A DNA stretch of 64,000 bases. Origin: Bombyx mori (taxonomy: Eukaryota; Arthropoda; Insecta; Lepidoptera; Bombycidae). Below are positions 1 through 11,377 of the stretch, piece by piece (the stretch's first letter is position 1; each line of letters begins with the position of its first letter). The notes under the pieces are model-generated. The model did no database searches and was not told where the DNA came from. It saw only the letters and a program-made list of their open reading frames with translations. The position numbers and the translations under genes are program-made. The stretch spans positions 13,755,501 through 13,819,500 of the forward strand of contig NC_085129.1 of assembly GCF_030269925.1 (NCBI RefSeq), in the 5' to 3' direction.

Positions 1-139
1 CTACCACCGGATCGGAATCGCGACCCACTGAGAAGATCCGGCGAAAAGCTCAGTGGACTCTGTCTATGGGTTCATTTTCTCGTCGAGCCCTTCGTCGCAA
101 GCGACGGGTTCGACGAGGACGGTGACCGGTGTCTGTAAT
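1..139 (-). repeat. Bm1-type SINE fragment cut by the window edge
   Basis: Matches the body of the other Bm1-like copies in the window, for example 1401-1723 and 50889-51200. It runs from the ACCACCGGATCGG block to the GACGAGGACGGTGACCGG block. The A-rich end would lie left of base 1, outside the window. The name Bm1 is recalled from the silkworm literature; the repeat itself is proved by the internal copies. Confidence 0.8.
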
Positions 140-241
140 AAGCGATAATTATCCAATAAACAATTAACATTGCAGTCCAACATCGTGTTCACTTTAAAAA
201 CGGCTTTAGTCACGATGACAAAAATTGTCCATAAGTTAGAT

Positions 242-738
242 TTGACTGAATCGGTGGTACAGTTGTTAGCGCCACTGACTGTTGCGCCGAGGGTTGTGAG
301 TTCGATTCCATCATTGGACAAACATTTGTGTGATGAGCAGGTCTGTTTGCTCTTTAAGCGTTTATTATCTATATATGTATGTATTCAAACATATATGATG
401 CCGTCAGCGCAAAAGTGGCCTCAGCTTACAATAGTTTTTATGGAGATATTGAGGTTTGAATTTAGCTTTAAAATAATTCAGCGGCAAAAAAAACGAGCAA
501 AAAAATGTTTACAAAGGCATCTGTTATCTATGTGTGATAATGGGATAGGCCGATTTTGCATCAAAATTTATTACGTATTAAATAAATTGCAATACATAAA
601 CACGAATATGAATTGTGGGTTAGGTCACTTTTGCGCTGACGGCCTCATATGTTTATCAGTTTCTATTACACATAACACAGGGAATCCTAAATTGGGGCTG
701 GATGACCGCACGCTATTTGTTCCCAGCTATAATTATTA
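242..738 (+). repeat. tRNA-derived SINE (second family), split by a MITE
   Basis: The left 150 bp and right 88 bp align with one continuous element on the other strand at 33121-33375. The head (about 244-310) looks tRNA-derived, with GGTGGTACAG as a possible A box and GTGAGTTCGATTCC as a B box. It is followed by a TGTGTGATGAGCAGGTCTGT segment. The tail contains TGGGGCTGGATGACCG and TTTGTTCCCAG, both present in the other copy. The 258 bp between the halves is a MITE absent from the other copy. Confidence 0.7.
393..650. mobile_element. MITE with about 25-bp terminal inverted repeats, nested in a SINE
   Basis: Both ends carry GCCGTCAGCGCAAAAGTG in inverted orientation, preceded by ATATGA(T/G). 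A second copy with the same ends and partly the same interior (AATGTTTACAAAG.CATCTGT, GGATAGGCCG) lies at 52910-53432. No transposase is encoded, so the element is non-autonomous. It is inserted in the SINE at 242-738. The target duplication is ambiguous because both edges are AT repeats. Confidence 0.8.
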
Positions 739-1400
739 CATTATTAAGCTTTGAACTTCACAATCTTGGCTACGACTTGATTCGAATAACTTAAATAGAT
801 CGTTACCGTGCCGAAATAGAACTTCGAGACGTTCGCTTCTGTTGCTAGGTAAGTCGAAGCGTCGTTCTTAAATTACCGTTCCTATAATTAAGTATATACT
901 TATACAGCAAGGTGTTCGTGTAGTTATATTCAGTTCAACTCAAACCGAGCATTGTAATGTGTCTGATGCATTTTTAAGTTTTTCAGACCAATACCGCTAA
1001 ATTGAAGAAATTAGGATGAAGTTTCATTCGTATTGCAAAACGTCCTTTCGAATGGAAACACATAATTACAATAGAAATAAACAGGATGGTAGTAAGTTGC
1101 AAGGTACGCACACATTCGCTTAACCAGGGAAGCGTACTTACCCGGTAATGTAAAGTGAAATATACCTTGGCTTATTATTGTAGTTAAATTTTAATCAAAC
1201 AGAACACGCCTGGTAAAATGAGTAATCGCACACTATTTGTGTGTAACCATAGATACGCCACGTCTCAGACATCGTTAGTTTTGGACTAATATTATAACAT
1301 TAATCCAATTTATTTCCAATTTTTATACTAATTTAGAAAAGAAATTAAACAACGCCACCCTTTAAGCGATATTAGCCCTTATTTCCTAATGTCGTCTTGC
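739..1400. other. AT-rich stretch without a recognised gene
   Basis: No convincing coding sequence. The only notable site is TTCGCTTCTGTTGCTAG followed by GTAAGT (junction after base 847), which has the form of a strong plus-strand splice donor with a partly pyrimidine-rich lead. Without a reading frame or second exon it cannot be assigned to a gene. Confidence 0.4.
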
Positions 1401-1723
1401 TTTTTTTTCTCCCTAACTATGCTGATAGCCTTGAGAGGCTATTTCAGCTTCGCCCAAACATGTAGGTGAACTCACGGGGCTTAAACCGGAGTGTTGCTAA
1501 CACTGACCCTAGCAAGAGCAGTGCTTCGCAAAATCTACCAACGGATCGGAAACGCGACCCACTGAGAAGATCCGGCGAGAAACTCAGTGGGCTGTGTCTG
1601 TGGGTTAATTCGCTCGTCGAGCCCTTCATCGCAAGCGACGGGCTCGGCGAGGATGAAGACCGGTGCTTGTGGTACCTAAAAGCACCGTTAATGGATCGGG
1701 AGGGTCCGTAATAACGTGTCTTG
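1401..1723 (-). repeat. Bm1-type SINE, nearly full length
   Basis: Starts with a T-run then CTCCCTAACTATGCTGATAG and runs through the GGATCGGAAACGCGACCC core to the AATGGATCGGGAGGGTCC end. With the A-rich end taken as 3', it lies on the minus strand. Open frames on both strands across it are chance readings of repeat DNA. Confidence 0.85.
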
Positions 1724-2101
1724 CTAGTAAAGTAAATCAGTAATAATGTATCGATGTCGTTCATCGCTGACAGATGGCGCTAGGATAAACCGTATGCGTC
1801 ATTTGATGAATTACCATCCGGCTTTTGTTCACCATTTTCGGATGCATTAGCTAATTCGCGTCGAAAATTAGTTTCGTTGTATTCATTGCTAACCAATAAC
1901 AATAGCGGCGATATTAATAATGACGTCTAAGTGTTATTTTTATGACAATTTTTCAAGTATTATTCTCTTAACAACAATTAAGTAGCCTTTTCAAATATAG
2001 AAGAATAATCTCGACAAATGAAACATAAAGCCACTGTTTTTTTTTAATTGTTTTTTTTTACCTTTCCTGTGATCTCGATCGTAGGTATCCATTTCCATAT
2101 T

Positions 2102-2222
2102 TCCATACTAATATTATAAAAGTGAAAGTGTCTTTGTTTTTTCTTCTTTCACATCGAAGAGAAGCAATGGATTGACATTGTTTTTAAAGTGACAGTATTT
2201 GGTCAGGAGAGCGAAAAAAGTA
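2102..2222 (+). mobile_element. Helitron-like 5' end fragment
   Basis: Begins TCCATACTAATATTATAAAA, the usual left end of this moth Helitron-like group. It shares GAAGCAATGGATT with the copy at 51697-51905. No 3' hairpin or CTAGT end is found downstream, so it is truncated or too decayed to follow. Confidence 0.5.
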
Positions 2223-2446
2223 TAAAATTAAAAGAATAACTAATGCGAGTTGATACACCATCAGACGGGCTAAATGCTAATTTAAAGCTATCAAAAAGTA
2301 AAACCTCTATGGCCTCATTAATAAACGAAGTGCAGTAACATGCGAATGATATATTCTTATGTCCTTTTCTTTGACAATCATCTGCAAATAAATACATAAA
2401 ATACAGTGTAAATTGGGATTATAGTTTGTATAACTTTAAGTAAAGT

Positions 2447-2688
2447 TTTTTTTGTTGCTTTGATGGGTGAACGAGCTCACAGCCCACCGGTGTTAAATGG
2501 TTACTGGAGCCCATAGACATCTAAAACGTAAAAGCGCCACCCATCTCGAGATTTAAGTTCTAAGGTCTCAGTATAGTTACAACGGCTGCTCCACCCTTCA
2601 AACCGAAACGTATTACTGTTTTACGGCAGAAATAGGCGGGGTGGTGGTACCTACCCGTGCGGACTCACAAGAGGTCCTACCACCAGTA
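2447..2688 (-). repeat. BMC1/BmSE-type retroposon tail
   Basis: Reads, on the minus strand, from TGGTGGTAGGACCTCTTGTG to a terminal A-run, about 240 bp. At least ten other stretches in the window share this unit, such as 11378-11620 and 40085-40331. No tRNA-like head is present. Confidence 0.85.
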
Positions 2689-2789
2689 AATACTTACTTA
2701 TTTATAACCATCTGGGAGAAACGACAAGGAGAAAGAATTTATGTCAGCGGGTGTGGTTACTCGGTGGAGCCACGGTCTGTCTCTTGTAT

Positions 2790-2975
2790 ATGCAAGCTAG
2801 ATTCATCCGCGAAGCAGCTGCTCTCGATTTGTTAGGTCTCCTTCGGAGGCGCTCGGGCAGCTGTTTGCTAATCTCATCCTTCCTAGCTGAGCCCTTGCTC
2901 GCCCACCTGTCCTGGTGAAACTGGAAAGGCATCTGGGACACCAGAAAATCTTCAATCATAAAAAAAATGCAAGCT
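2790..2975 (+). repeat. Bm1-related SINE with a different 3' body, flanked by a 9-bp target duplication
   Basis: The element (2799-2966) ends in AAAAAAA and is bracketed by ATGCAAGCT at 2790-2798 and 2967-2975, which fixes its polarity and borders. The body (GTTAGGTCTCCTTCGGAGGC, TGAGCCCTTGCTCGCCCACC, TTCCAG) recurs in reverse at 15737-15865 and 21244-21515. At 21244-21515 it joins directly to Bm1 body sequence. The present copy is 5'-truncated just before that junction. Confidence 0.75.
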
Positions 2976-3448
2976 GCCCTAGCTTCCATTGTATTGTATC
3001 TATTAATAGCCTTTAATCATTGAGAGAGGCGGTGACGATACATTATTCGACTCCGAAATATCTCCTCTTTCTCTTCAGTCAAGCTGACAATGCTTTAGCG
3101 GTTATAGAAAAAAAAACCACAGAGAACATAATCACGATTGTTACATAACAATTCAAAGGTTACCGCGAAAGTAGTTTCATTGTCTAAAAAAAAACAGACC
3201 AGTCACATTTAAGTCGTATTAATTTCTCATTAATTCGTATTATGCTGTAGATCCATTGAGATCTGTAGTCAAGTTGTGAGTAGCCGTTAAAACTCTAAAA
3301 TATTATAATACAAAGTTTTGAGAGAGTTCTTACACAACTTATCGTATGGTACAATAAGTAAGCTTAAGCTTTTTGTATTATTTAAAAAAATAGCACTATT
3401 GTTCTCTTGTTTATATTATTAGATTTATTGGTAACTTTTATTTATTTA
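2976..3448. other. AT-rich stretch without a recognised gene
   Basis: Nothing beyond short A/T runs was recognised. Confidence 0.4.
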
Positions 3449-3850
3449 TTTATTGCTTAGATGTGTGGACGAGCTCACAGCCCACGTGGTGCTAAGTGGT
3501 TACTGGAGCCCATAAACATCTACAACGTAAATGCCCACCTTGAGATATAAGTTCTAAGGTCTCAGTAGTTACAACTGCCCCACCCTTCAAATCGAAACGC
3601 ATTACTACTTCACGGCAGAAATAGGCAGGGCATTCGTACCTAACCGTGCGGTCTCGCAAGAGGTCCTACCACCAGTAATTACGCCATTATAATTTTGCGG
3701 GTTTGATTTTTATTACACGATGTTATTCCTTCATCGTGGAAGTCAATCGTGAACATTTGTTGAGTACCTACGTATTTCATTAGAAAAATTGGTACCCGCC
3801 TGAGATTCGAACACCGATGCATCGCTCAACACGAATTCACTGGACACAAT
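3449..3850 (-). repeat. tRNA-headed BMC1/BmSE-type SINE
   Basis: On the minus strand this holds a tRNA-like head (B box GGTGTTCGAATCTCAGGCG near 3810), a linker with AATTTTTCTAATGAAATACG and CACGATTGACTTCCACG, then the roughly 240-bp tail ending in an A-run. The same order occurs at 7421-7807, 12735-13137 and 61527-61969, so head and tail form one element. The left edge of the tRNA part is decayed. Confidence 0.8.
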
Positions 3851-3856
3851 GCACGA

Positions 3857-3972
3857 ACTTATATCTCAAGGTGACTGGCGCATTTACGTTGTAGATGTCT
3901 ATGGGCTCCAGTAACCATTTAACATCAGGTGGGCTGAAAGCTCGTCCACCCATCTAGCAATAAAAAATAAAA
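3857..3972 (+). repeat. BMC1/BmSE-type tail fragment, opposite to its neighbour
   Basis: Contains TTATATCTCAAGGTG, TTTACGTTGTAGATGTCTAT and CATCTAGCAATAAAAAATA, the last 115 bp of the tail. It abuts the head of the minus-strand copy at 3449-3850, so the pair forms a large imperfect inverted repeat. Confidence 0.8.
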
Positions 3973-3975
3973 ATA

Positions 3976-4028
3976 AACTTACCATCAACTGGACCGTATG
4001 GTCGCCGGCCTACAAAGACAATAAAAAA
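3976..4028 (+). repeat. LINE 3' end fragment
   Basis: ACCATCAACTGGACCGTATG through CTACAAAGACAATAAAAAAA resembles the 3' end of the LINE at 16590-16886, which has ACCATCAGGTGGGCCGTATG and CTACAACGACAATAAAAAA. Only about 50 bp remain. Confidence 0.55.
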
Positions 4029-5024
4029 ATGAAAAATTTTGCAAGCTAACTATTTTATACTTTAGCTTATGATACTAACAAAATTGGTTCAGACTTGAAA
4101 AGAATTTGAATATCTAATCTAGTTGTTATTGATTCAACCACACCCAATCCAACAGGATTACTTGACAGCACAAAATAGGCATACGTTTCAGTCCGAAGTA
4201 CCTATTTTAAATGATGAGAAGCATAGAATAATCTTTATTCTAATGCAATTAAGTTTGTTAACCAGTATCTCAAAATGGAACACAATATTGTTGTTGTTGA
4301 GGCCGTTGCTAGATTATTACTGTCAAACACACGTACATTGAACTCTCGCTCTCAACTAAACCAATAAAAACGCCACTTTCCTATCGCTTGTACCTCGAAG
4401 ACCAAATAATATCACGTTTGGTACGGCAAATACAATAACAGGGTTTTCACTTTTTTGATGGACTTGACTGAACATTTTGCTCGTCATTTAACTTACGCCC
4501 GCGTTGGTCCCTCGGATAATATGATACCGCTGTATGTTTAGTGAGAATAAGAAAATCAAATATCCATAAGGTATAGAGTCCAATCAGTATTCTGGAAGCG
4601 GGTTTTGACTGAAAAAAACTACCTGGCGTGTCAACCCTAACCTCACGAGCTGTTTTACGCCTGATATTGTAAATGTTTATGACTGAAGATGACAACTCCT
4701 CCCTACTGATTTAAATCCTTCAGACTGAACGAAGTTTACTCGAGTTTGACGATTTGTAAGTGTTTTTACAACAGGCTGGCAAACACCATACAATAAGACT
4801 ACTCATTGTATTGCTAGGTCGTTTTTCTTTGTTTCTTTGAACGCACTTTTCAACTTTACCTTCACCACACCGCTTATTACAATACAAACCTTGCTCTGCG
4901 AGGTTTTTTTACAAGGACACAATGTCTAGAGGCCATTTTATTGTCCAGTTATTGTATTTAGAATATGAGAATAACTTTATTATAACTAAGAACAATTTCA
5001 TCGTGAATGCCATTGTTTGATGGT
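4029..5024. other. Stretch without a recognised gene
   Basis: Short open frames (up to about 80 codons) on both strands show no family signature or domain. No repeat partner was recognised in the window. Confidence 0.4.
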
Positions 5025-5233
5025 GTTTCACCCATAGACACAGCCCACTGAGTTTCTCGCCGAATCTTCTCAGTGGGTCGCGTTTCCGATCCGGTGGTAG
5101 ATTCTGCAAAACACTGCTCTTGCTAGGGCCAGTGTTAGTAACACTCCCGGTTTGAGCCCCGTGAGCTCACCTAAACGCTAAGGCAAAGCTGAAATAGGCT
5201 CTCAAGGCTATCAGCATAGGTAGGAAAAAAAAA
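5025..5233 (+). repeat. Bm1-type SINE, 5'-truncated
   Basis: Starts at the ACAGCCCACTGAG block and runs to GCATAGGTAGG followed by nine A. The GATCC end is missing. Loss of the end opposite the A-run, also seen in other copies here, is the pattern expected of target-primed reverse transcription. Confidence 0.85.
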
Positions 5234-6534
5234 GATGGTGTCCCAAGGCACCTTTTGTAAATACTGAATCCTAGGTATACATGAATACATGAATCGTACA
5301 GTAAAATATCGTGACAGCCGCCGTCCGCGATTGTGTGTCTGCACATTTAGGACCGAAAAACGATAAGTTTTGCTCTCGATGCCATTGGAATTTGGCATTT
5401 TGGCTATCCTGTCCTAAAAATCAAATCGCATTATCGCCAACGGTCTGTAAGCAGAGTTGACGATGAGTTAGTGCCAACTACAGAGAGTTATAGCGCGCTC
5501 TGTTTTTTCTTAGCCGGGGCTCGATTCTCCTACAGGGTCCCTGATACTAGAGATCGCGCGGGGTATGTGGGACTGGACAGGCCGTAGAAGTTGAGAGCAG
5601 ACCACGGACTCAAGAATGGTATTCAGGTCCCGACCCAGTAATCACAGTGCGCCCTACCCCCATGTAACTTTTTTTAAAGTACTAAGAGTTTTAGCTTTTA
5701 TACTCCTGAATAGCCCTGCATGATAAAAAAAAGTTTCGCATTTTGAATAAAAGAATAGAACAGTAGAAGAATTCCCTTTAGAAGTTTACAGTAGAACATA
5801 GCTGTGACTCCAGAAAGTAAACAAATCCACTAACTGCACGTACATTTTGATGGTTGCCAAATCGATTTATGATGCATTTTAAATGAACTGTAACCGATTT
5901 TAATGAACGTTTTTAAAACTCTCTTAAAAGTTAGAAAGCTTGAAAATTTGTTCACACCCTTCTGGATACAATGTGCGGTAATTTTAAAACTAAACTGTAC
6001 AAGCTAGTGTAGATAGAAACTTTAGTAGAATCTGTGTTATTGGCTAGCGAAATAGCCGGTTATAAAAGAGTTATGTATGTATAAGTACCAAAGGATTGCA
6101 TTTTTGCAACCTTAATTTTATTTTATCACTTGTAATCTTAATTTGTAATCACCCGGTTTCAGCATTTAATCACATTTACTATTCTGTATTTATTGCTGAG
6201 ATTTATTTTGTAAATTAAAATTGCTGCTTCTCCAAAATAATCACACTTTACACTTTTATTTTTAATTTTCATTTTATTCGTAGAATATACAATTATTTAT
6301 AATCTTTTTTGACCTGACATTGGCTATTAGGCCATTGGCTTTATAATCTCGGTATTAGCAGTACATTTGTGTACACATTGATATGTTTGTATTGTTTAAA
6401 TTGGGCCGTTAGTCTTCCAAACAGTCAAAGTTTTCCAAACAGGCAACAGGCAAGATTTTTATTTATTTATACCGATCAAGGTAAAGGAGTGGAGCATGTT
6501 GTATCTTGTCGACATTAAGTTTCAAGTACTGCAT
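5234..6534. other. Stretch without a recognised gene
   Basis: A locally GC-rich patch (about 5480-5660) with GCGCGCTCTG, GATCGCGCGGGGTATG and CCCGACCCAGTAATCAC may be an old element. No partner copy or coding frame was found in the window. The rest is AT-rich. Confidence 0.35.
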
Positions 6535-6736
6535 ACACCCATAGGCCACAGCCCACTGAGTTTTTCGCCGTATCTTCTCAGTGGGTCGCGGTTCCGGTGG
6601 TAGATTCTGCGAAACACTGCTCTGGCTAGTTCTAGTGTTAGCAAATTCTCTCAGCTTGAGTCCGTGAACTCAACTACCCGTCTACAAGAAGCTGAAATAC
6701 CCCCTTATGCTACCAGCGAATAGGTAGGAAAAAAAA
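6535..6736 (+). repeat. Bm1-type SINE, 5'-truncated and diverged
   Basis: Same truncation block as 5025-5233 (CACAGCCCACTGAG), ending GAATAGGTAGGAAAAAAAA. Several small deletions and substitutions mark it as an older copy. Confidence 0.8.
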
Positions 6737-7420
6737 CTGCATACACGGCGGTCTTCTGTAATAAGTGAACCTTCTGTTAGTTTAAGCCATCAATGAAAGA
6801 ACTAACTATGATGTAACAAAGACACCTACGCGCATTGACTGCTAAAATTATGATCCTGTGAACCTGTAGTTTGGTTATAATTTCTCTTTGCTCGTTATCA
6901 ACATGAAGACCTCAAGCTGTATTTTATTGTCACCACTAATTTATTTTACGGATGCGTTACGTAATCGTTACGTGACCGGTCGACGATCATCAAGGGAAAA
7001 TAAAACTTTCATTTCGTTTTTAAAACATGTCATATTCACACGCGTGCTTCGTAGCGTGTGATGCATATTAAGTGCTAATTAACACATCCTTGTTTACTGT
7101 ATTTCTGGGAAAACAACGCTGACTCCGGCGGCCCGTACTGAACAGTGCTTAGGTCAATCCTAAACATGACATTTTATATAATTATTTTATATAAGTGTGG
7201 GAATACACTAATAAGTATGGCAGCACAGTTAATTGCAGGTGCACAAAAATTTCTAGTCGTACATGCACATATTATACACCAAGAGAAATAAAAATCCTTC
7301 TCACTGAATCAAGTTTTTATTGAAGCTATCACAAAAAAGGAGTCTACGCTCAAAACTAACAGGCCAATCTCCAATGAAATTCAAAATAGCACTGTGAAAA
7401 GTATCTCAGTATTCACGCTT

Positions 7421-7807
7421 GAAGTCGTCGTTGCCTAGAGCATAAGACGCCAGGTGCATTCGTATCGAGCGATGCAACTGTGCCGGTGTTCGAATCCCGC
7501 AGTCAGTTACCAATTTTTTTAATGAAATACGTACTAAACGTTCGAACGTTCACTAACGACTTCCTCAATGAAGGAATAGGATCGTGTAATAGAAATCAAA
7601 CTTGCTAAAATTATAATTTGTGCAATTACACATGATAGATCGCCTTGTGAGCCCGCACGGGTAAGCCGTTGTACTATAAAACTGAAACCTTAGAACTCAT
7701 ATCTCAAGGTGAGTGGCGGCATTAGGTTGTTGATAGGATAGGCTCCGAAAATCACTTAACACCATGTATGCCGTGAGCTGTTCCATCCCTCTAAACAATG
7801 AAAAAAC
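7421..7807 (+). repeat. tRNA-headed BMC1/BmSE-type SINE, internally shortened
   Basis: The head GAAGTCGTCGTTGCCTAGAG (A-box region) leads to GGTGTTCGAATCCCGCAG (B box), the linker with AATGAAATACGTACTAAACG, and a tail that lacks about 80 bp between GCCCGCACGGGTAAG and CCGTTGTACT. It ends CAATGAAAAAA. Confidence 0.8.
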
Positions 7808-9633
7808 TGGCTCAATATTTCTGTTAACTGTCCGTATATCTTAGTGATATCCTTTTTAACCTATTCATTATCCTACTCCTCTCTTGTGCTAGGACTTTGA
7901 ATCACCGGATCATCACAGAGATCAATAGAGTGTAGAATTGGTTTTCAGCGCGATCTTCGCTGAGATGGTACTTGGAGAGGACACTGGTCATGCATATCGT
8001 TTAGTCCACCTCCCCAGCTATAGGAACTGGATGGAGAATAGGTCATTGTGCTGATAGGCGTGCTGTCCAGAGCCCAGACGGTGCCATAATAATATGCACA
8101 CTGGGGAACCTAAGTTGGATTAAAAATACTCAGAAACAAAGTATATGTTAAAATAATATAAACCCAAACAAGTAGGAACAAAATTCATGAACACTAAGAG
8201 TTCCTGGTGTGAGCTAAGGCACTTTGATCACAAAACTACGCAACTCAAATATAAAAAGTAATTCTGCAGATTTACGTACTATATTATAAAACATACGTGT
8301 TGTCTTTAAGTCAACGGGATATTATACCTTTAAAAACAAAGAGCATTTAAAAGTTGATTCATCTGCTTTTTACTTCCTAAACCAGTGTTCGATCCCTTTC
8401 TTGTAAACAGACAGCAGCATTAAGCCGTCTCTGTTTCGCACAGTGCTCGGTTATTATGGATACCGTTGCAAAAATAACTGTAGCAATCAAAATTTGTTCA
8501 GAAGGTTGAATCAATTGGCGGAGCCGTCATTTAATTTTTTCATAAGCTTACCATGTCTTAATTCCGAAAATTTAAAACCTTATTTTAATAAGTAACAACA
8601 ACTCTCTGACCCATTCCGAAGATACAAGGGCAATAAAAAAAAAGATATACTTTTTTCAAAGTTACCAAATTGTGAATATAAGCCATTCTCGAATGACTGG
8701 AGCACACACAAAACAAATTTCAAAATCAGTATAGCCCTTTAAGAGTTCAGTCACACACACACGGGTAGAAAATCTATATGAATTATCTAAGAACGGTTAA
8801 TAATCATTCCGTTTCTCCTACAAACACATATAAAAGTACAAATAGGGACCCAATAATAACATAATATATGCATTTGAAGACTAATGCCCAAACTGGAAAT
8901 AAAGTCCGGACTTCAGGACATCAGATCTACATTCCTTATATAACTTTAATTCGACTATACTATCATTACCGCCGCAAAAATCTTGTAATTAGAAAAAAAA
9001 TGCATGCATTTGATACAACAAATGAAACAGAAACAATGGTAAACTGCAGCTGTAGATGTAATTTAGAAGGATTATAAGATATGAAAAACAGTTCAATTCC
9101 TTTCAATTCAAAACAATTCCTCTCAAAAAGAAAATAGTATTGTTAGTAGCATAATATGCACGGCAGCTTTAAAATGTAAATTAATAAAACAATAAGTGAA
9201 TCTTCTATAAAAGTTTTTCTGTGGCATATCACACCGCTGTTTGTTCATCACGAACATCGTGACTATAATGTGTTTCTTCTAGCTTACATATTTTCGCTAA
9301 CGAGTTTTTCTAGATTTGCACTTTTTTGAGGTCAATATAATATTATGAAATATTTTTACTGAGTTTTAACACAAAATAAACACTGACATAGCATTAAATA
9401 CGCAATGACGTGAAACGATAAAAACATTTGAATACGACAAACATTCATGTTCGTGACTTGAAAAATATAATTGTTTAGAGATAGAATTTCCTGAAATTTT
9501 TATTGTAATGCCTAATCTATTTGCCCTTAATTTTTTTTGTGTATTTTTTAAACCACTTTTAGTAGACTGGGAATATGAAAGATTTTTTTGTATACATAAA
9601 CGTCATTCTACAAATAAAAGACAAATAATTCTC
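7808..9633. other. AT-rich stretch without a recognised gene
   Basis: No coding sequence, repeat copy or structured element was recognised. The 69-codon open frame near 8868 has no visible family features. Confidence 0.35.
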
Positions 9634-9910
9634 CACTACAGGACGTAGGCCCTCCCAACTGGTCTTATTGAAACCTTTTTTCAGCTCGCCTCCTCATCCA
9701 CTTACATCGAAGTCGCTTATTGCGTATTCTTGCCACATTTATGGCTGCGACAATTTCATTTACGACACTTCTGCAACGCGTGTGCTTTGCCAACCTTCGA
9801 CTACGTCATGCCGCCACCCGTCCCAAAAGACCTTGTTTGATATCCAGTCTGCTTCCATTTTCCGACTAAGCACCGTAGACTGGTCCGAACGGCCTTCACA
9901 GAACGTAATG
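9634..9910 (-). pseudogene. Possible relic of a LINE reverse-transcriptase C-terminus
   Basis: On the minus strand the far end reads GGCCTACGTCCTGTAGTGGAG, resembling GGCCTATGTCCAGCAGTGGA in the RTE-type LINE end at 41247-41446. The upstream sequence is moderately GC-rich but has no intact frame. The resemblance is short, so the assignment is tentative. Confidence 0.3.
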
Positions 9911-10380
9911 TAGAATGAGTAAAATAAAATCAATATTATAACAGTAAAACCTAGTTAATGGATATTAGTTTTACCACAACTTATTTCATATTATTGACAA
10001 CATATTTTACACCTTTCGTGGTCGTGGTCGACCAAAGATTGTTCTACTACATTCAAATATTATGTACAAATAATCTAATGACAATAAAAAACGGGAAACT
10101 AAACCGTAAAAGTATTTTTAATTACTAAATCCCTTAAGAATCAAAAGAAACATTAACATCAATATTTTATTAAGTTCAGAACTATATTTTCAACGCTTCC
10201 TCAGAATCCTCAGATGACTGTGGTGAAATGAAATCTCCAACAGCGACAGTTCGAATCCTGAAGACTGAGTAATAATTTTAATTATCTACCATAACATTTT
10301 ATTTATAAAGAGGGAGGCAGTTCCCATGCCCCCCGTGGATGGTGGACGGCCGATAGCCAACACAGTCCAATCCTGATTTT

Positions 10381-10685
10381 GACACGTCATTTCGGATCCT
10401 CCCGATCCACTAACGGTGCTTTTAGGTCATCGTTCTCCTTGAACCCGTCGCTTGCGACGAAATGCTCGTCGAGTAAATTAACCCACAGACACAGCCCACT
10501 GAGTTTCTCGCCGGATCTTCTCAATGGGTCGCGTTTCTGATCCGGTGGTAGATTCTGCAAAGCACGGCTCTTGCTAGGGTTCGTGTTAGCAACGTCGTCA
10601 GGTTTGAGCCCCGTGAGCTCACCTACTAGTTTGGTGAATCTAGAATAACCCCTCGAGGTTACTAGAATAGGTAAGGAAGAAAAAC
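10381..10685 (+). repeat. Bm1-type SINE, nearly full length
   Basis: Starts CGTCATTTCGGATCCTCCCG and ends AATAGGTAAGGAAGAAAAA. It shares AACGTCGTCAGGTTTGAGCC and CTACTAG with the copies at 13983-14177 and 20015-20322, which marks a subfamily distinct from the AACACTCC-type copies. Confidence 0.85.
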
Positions 10686-11137
10686 AGTCCTGATTTTACG
10701 GTTTTTAATCTTCACAAACAAACATTGGACTGCAAGATGAAAGACCTTGACACAGAAAAGAAAGATTTGGACTAATATGTTGGTGAAAGGAGACTTAATG
10801 CGATCATTGATCAAATGTGACCGTAAATAATATCGATCGCTTCAAATTAAGTTCAACTTATAACCGTATTGACAGAGAAAGTTAATTTTCCAATCTGCGT
10901 TATTAGTAAAGCGGTACTAACTGTGTAAAGAGGTTTATTACATTTCATGGCTACTTTTAAATTGACCTAAAATATGGGAATTCAACTTTTTTTTTATCTC
11001 CGAACTCTTCTGACACGTCCGTTGTTGACTTATTGTAGGTAGTTCTATTTTTATTGATATTCGACTGGATCTGTTTACTAGTGATATGTAGTGAGTTTGT
11101 TTTAGTAAATGACCACCATTTTACTGAGATTATATTT

Positions 11138-11225
11138 CATCCCATATCATCTCATTTCATTTCATTTAATTTCATCCCAGTTGATTAATGTCTCAAATTA
11201 ATCATCTTCATTTCATTTCACTCCA
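11138..11225. repeat. Degenerate pentanucleotide (ATTTC/CATTT) repeat
   Basis: The tract repeats CATTT or CATCC with substitutions. It is simple-sequence DNA with no coding content. Confidence 0.6.
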
Positions 11226-11377
11226 TAATATTATTTTTCATAAAAATATGAATATAAATTCAAATAAGACATGACTTAAAGGTCTCAGTTACCAGGTCAT
11301 AAAATCCCTTAAAAAAAAAGTTGTGAGTTTGTTTGTTTTCTTTTGCAATCTTTGAGTTTATTATCGACGCACTTTCC

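Noticed and set aside
170..754. 194-codon plus-strand open frame
   Set aside because: It crosses a SINE and a nested MITE whose borders are proved by other copies. The reading has no start before the SINE and no domain.
1466..1711. 81-codon frame in the Bm1 copy, with similar frames at 50891-51172 and 57433-57660
   Set aside because: The same translated words recur because the SINE DNA recurs. SINEs do not encode proteins, and the frames differ in length between copies.
11138..11225. CRISPR-like or tandem-repeat array
   Set aside because: The units are five bases long with irregular changes and no spacers. It is simple-sequence DNA in an animal genome.
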